Of a stretch of DNA of 64,000 nt, positions 61,613 to 64,000 are shown piece after piece. How positions within the stretch are numbered: position 1 is the stretch's first letter; each line of letters starts with the position of its first letter. The notes below the pieces were generated by a model that was given only the letters and a program-made list of their open reading frames with translations, had not been told where the DNA came from and searched no databases. The position numbers and the translations under genes were made by a program. The DNA is from PALSA-612 sp963742925 (GTDB lineage: Bacteria; Actinomycetota; Thermoleophilia; Gaiellales; Gaiellaceae): positions 89,804 through 153,803 of the forward strand of contig CAVUNV010000013.1 in NCBI GenBank assembly GCA_963742925.1. Direction: 5' to 3'.

Positions 61613-63709
61613 GTGGCTCGGCGTGTTTCAAGCACAATTGGTGGTCTGGCACGATGGGGTTTGCAGCGTTGGGGCGGGGCCTGGTTCGGGTTGAGGAGGC
61701 CGGGGGTTGTCGTGGTCGCGCTCGTTTTGTGCTCGACGGGGTTGCGGGCGTGGGGGGCGAGCGGGGTACCGGTGCCGTGGATCGCGCCGGACGAGATGGT
61801 TTACGGGTTGCTTGGGCGGAGCTTGTACCGGGCGGGGACCTTGTCGATTTTGGGTGGGCCGACGCCGTTTTACAGCGCGCTTGTGCCCGTTTTGGTGGGG
61901 GCGCCGCTCAGCTTGGGTGATCTTGGGTTCGGTTATGGGGTGCTGAAGATGGTTCAGGCGTTGGTGATGTCGCTGACGGCGGTGCCTGTTTATGTGTGGG
62001 GGCGTTCGCTTGTTGGTTCGCGGTGGGCGTTGGTCGCTTCGGCGTTGACGTTGGCGGTGCCGGTGCTCGTTTATTCGGGGTTGGTGATGACCGAGGTTCT
62101 CTTCTATCCGGTGTTCGTGGTTGCGGCGTGGGCGATGGCGTCGGCCTTGGAGCGGCCGAGTTGGCAGCGGCAGGCGTTGCTTGTGGTCGCTGTCTTGGCG
62201 GCAGTCGCGACCAGGCTGCAAGCGGTTGTGCTGTTACCCGCGTTTGCGACGGCGCTGGGATTGGACGCTGTTCTTAGCCGGTCGACCCGTGGCCTGCGGC
62301 GGCTGATGCCAGCACTGGCCGCGATGGCGCTGCTGGCTGCTTGCTGGCTTGTCTGGCGGCTGGTGGGCGGGGAGGCGGTGCTCGGCGGCTACGGGGTCGT
62401 CACGCACACCAGCTACGGCGTCGGTCGCGCCAGCCGTTTCGTTCTCTACCACGGCGGCGACCTTGTGCTGCTGACGGGAGTGTTTCCGGTCTGCGCGGTG
62501 TTGCTGCTTGTGATCTCAGCCGTTCGGCATGGTGAGGCCGACCGACGGGCGGCCGCCTACCTTGCCGTCACCGTTTCGCTTTCGGTTTGGCTGGTGCTCG
62601 AGGTCGGCGTGTTCGCGTCACGCTACGTCGGGCAACTGGCCGAGCGGGACCTGATTGGGTTGGCGCCGCTGTTCTTCCTCGGCTTTGTGCTCTGGCTCCG
62701 ACGTGGAGGGCGGCGCGGCTACTGGGCGATGTCGGCCGCGGGCGTCGTGACCGCCGGCCTCGTCGTGGCGCTACCGCTGAAACAGCTTGTCACGTCCTAC
62801 GCACCGCCGGACGCGCCCAGCATTATCCCGCTCTACAACCTGCTTGCCGCAACGTCGCTGACAACGCTCGAGCTTGTGTTCTTCACCGCCGTTGCCGTCG
62901 CGATCACCGTCTTCGGACTCATGCCACGGCCGGCGCTGATTGCGCTCCCGATCATCCTGTTGGCCGCACTCACAGCCAGCTCGATCGCCGCCTCCCGGTA
63001 CGTCGCCGACCAAAGCCGACAGCGTCAGCAGACCTTCCTCGGCCCGGACGCGCGCTGGATCGACCACGCCGGCGCCAACAACGTCGCCTACCTGTTCCAA
63101 CCCGGCGACGACTGGGTTGGCGTTTGGGAGACCGCGTTCTGGAACCGCAGCGTCACCCGCGTTTATGACCTCGGCACCACGAACGTGTTTGGCCCAATGC
63201 CGCAGCAACAAATCGTTCTCCGCCCCGACGGTCGCCTTACCCGCCCGGACGGGAAGGCGATCAGCGCCCCTTACATCGTCTCATCGACGGGGGTCGTCGC
63301 CAGCGAACCGGTGCTCGCCTACGTCGGCCAACCCGTCGCGAAAACGATCCAGCCGGGAAGCCAACACACAGGCTTCGTGCTCTGGCACGTCGACCCGCCT
63401 CTCAGGCTCGCGTTCCGAATCACTGGCCTCAAACCGAACGGCGACATCTACCCAGGCGGCGACGGCCGCATCACCGCCTACACCTGCCACCACGCCGCGT
63501 TCCACATCACCCTCCTGATCAAGCAGCCCCAGACAATCACCATCCTCCGAAACGGCCACACCTACCGCCAACTCCGCTTCCGATCCCCCCAGCCAAACCA
63601 GCCCTGGCGGGCAATCATCCCCACCCAACCCCGACCAGGCAGCCACACCTGCACCCTCGACATCCGCCCAAACGGACTCACCGGAACAACCGTCTTCCAA
63701 GCCGGATAA
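61613..63709 (+). CDS. Polytopic membrane glycosyltransferase (GT39/ArnT-like, GT-C fold)
   Basis: 698 residues. About ten to twelve helices (~25-460) with a catalytic acidic pair in the first outer loop (WIAPDEMVYGLLGRSLYRAG), as in lipid-carrier-dependent PMT/ArnT enzymes, then a ~230-residue extracytoplasmic beta-rich domain (DDWVGVWETAFWNRSVTRVY ... ITAYTC). It would transfer a sugar from polyprenyl phosphate outside the membrane. Base use changes sharply along the gene: the first third is G/T-rich, the last third C/A-rich. The start is uncertain; the hydrophobic core begins ~30 residues after ATG 61613. Confidence 0.8.
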   Translation: MARRVSSTIGGLARWGLQRWGGAWFGLRRPGVVVVALVLCSTGLRAWGASGVPVPWIAPDEMVYGLLGRSLYRAGTLSILGGPTPFYSALVPVLVGAPLSLGDLGFGYGVLKMVQALVMSLTAVPVYVWGRSLVGSRWALVASALTLAVPVLVYSGLVMTEVLFYPVFVVAAWAMASALERPSWQRQALLVVAVLAAVATRLQAVVLLPAFATALGLDAVLSRSTRGLRRLMPALAAMALLAACWLVWRLVGGEAVLGGYGVVTHTSYGVGRASRFVLYHGGDLVLLTGVFPVCAVLLLVISAVRHGEADRRAAAYLAVTVSLSVWLVLEVGVFASRYVGQLAERDLIGLAPLFFLGFVLWLRRGGRRGYWAMSAAGVVTAGLVVALPLKQLVTSYAPPDAPSIIPLYNLLAATSLTTLELVFFTAVAVAITVFGLMPRPALIALPIILLAALTASSIAASRYVADQSRQRQQTFLGPDARWIDHAGANNVAYLFQPGDDWVGVWETAFWNRSVTRVYDLGTTNVFGPMPQQQIVLRPDGRLTRPDGKAISAPYIVSSTGVVASEPVLAYVGQPVAKTIQPGSQHTGFVLWHVDPPLRLAFRITGLKPNGDIYPGGDGRITAYTCHHAAFHITLLIKQPQTITILRNGHTYRQLRFRSPQPNQPWRAIIPTQPRPGSHTCTLDIRPNGLTGTTVFQAG

Positions 63710-63775
63710 GCCGCCCGCAAACCCTCAGGGATCACGACGGGCGACAGCTCTCGTTCGATGGCGCATCATGAAGGG
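63710..63775. other. Gap between convergent genes
   Basis: Includes a partial match (CTCTCGTTCGATGG, ~63749) to the palindromic box, at the 3' side of both genes and therefore probably chance. Confidence 0.25.
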
Positions 63776-64000
63776 TCACCTGAGCCCGTTACGCGGCACG
63801 CCTCCCTTGAATGCCAGCACGCAACCCACGGATGCGAGCAGTAGTCCACTGGCTACGTCGGAGGGCGCATGCCACCCACCCACCACGAGCAGGATCGCGA
63901 CCGCGACCAGCCAAACAAGCACGAACGGCCGTGTGTGAGGGAAGCACGCCACCAGGCAGGCGGCGAGCAGAACCGCCCGCGCCATGTGGCCGCTCGGAAA
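63776..64000 (-). CDS. PAP2-family phosphatase, C-terminal end (partial)
   Basis: The window edge cuts the gene. What is visible reads FPSGHMARAVLLAACLVACF, with the intact SGH phosphatase motif, then ILLVVGGWHAPSDVASGLLL, where the family's second catalytic His is within GGWHAPSD. PAP2 enzymes dephosphorylate lipid phosphates such as undecaprenyl pyrophosphate, which fits a polysaccharide locus. Paralog of the remnant at 61.3-61.6 kb. Confidence 0.78.
   Translation of the reverse strand, partial: FPSGHMARAVLLAACLVACFPHTRPFVLVWLVAVAILLVVGGWHAPSDVASGLLLASVGCVLAFKGGVPRNGLR

Noticed and set aside
63749..63763. Sixth copy of the palindromic box
   Set aside because: CTCTCGTTCGATGG breaks the palindrome on both arms and sits at the 3' ends of two convergent genes.

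Overview
The window reads as a chromosome segment of a high-GC Gram-positive bacterium, most likely a soil actinobacterium of the class Thermoleophilia (Gaiellales or Solirubrobacterales type). This rests on the strong G/C third-position bias, overlapping ATGA/GTGA gene joints, GTG starts, a MerR-ahcY pair, a long RaiA/HPF, and the mix of secA, prfB and ftsEX with cell-wall LCP and nucleotide-sugar genes. The taxonomic placement is an inference. Single-base frameshifts occur in many otherwise intact genes (13-15 kb, 16.6, 51.2, 59.2, 61.4 kb), so either the region is decaying or the assembly carries indel errors.

Region 1 (1-27.1 kb) is the conserved part, almost all on the + strand. It holds a dipeptide/oligopeptide ABC transporter (end of the binding protein, two permeases, two ATPases), an anti-sigma-like zinc-finger membrane protein, and atpD-atpC detached from the rest of the ATP synthase operon. 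An LCP ligase and nucleotide-sugar genes follow (UDP-sugar dehydrogenase, nucleotidyltransferase, cupin), then a MerR regulator and ahcY with palindromic operators. Next are a frameshift-ridden coiled-coil gene, mtnA running into a broken nucleotidyltransferase, comFC, raiA, an unknown gene, secA, prfB with its programmed frameshift, ftsE, ftsX and an RNase R/II-type exonuclease. A ~130-bp structured leader element occurs twice (16.46 and 18.64 kb), each time directly ahead of a start codon.

Region 2 (27.1-50.7 kb) is accessory. It starts at a tRNA 3'-half scar next to the RNase gene and contains IS3-family remnants, further tRNA-like scars and many short genes. Recognisable genes are a processive glycosyltransferase with a HEAT-repeat membrane protein, a PAS-GGDEF diguanylate cyclase, a cytidylate-kinase-like protein, cupin, cold-shock protein, a second membrane glycosyltransferase, a secreted collagen-like protein, coiled-coil proteins, a LuxR-type regulator and a CAP-domain secreted protein. 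Its most interesting content is a set of paralogous signalling proteins (Bergerat-fold ATPase plus cyclic-nucleotide-binding domain, at 38.6, 40.2 and 47.6 kb). Two of them share a sigma-28/WhiG-like promoter and a 5'-UTR hairpin. All three, plus two other loci, carry the same palindromic upstream box. A family of three ~75-residue proteins is scattered among them.

Region 3 (51-64 kb) is a surface-polysaccharide locus: a broken nucleotide-sugar dehydrogenase, GT11 fucosyltransferase-like protein, GDP-mannose 3,5-epimerase-like protein, RmlC-like cupin, several glycosyltransferases (one split by a frameshift) and a large polytopic GT39-like enzyme. That last gene flips from G/T-rich to C/A-rich along its length. 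PAP2 and NfeD paralogs in various states of decay lie around it. The genes of regions 1 and 3 together would supply and polymerise sugars for the envelope; regions 2 and 3 look like gained and partly eroded DNA.
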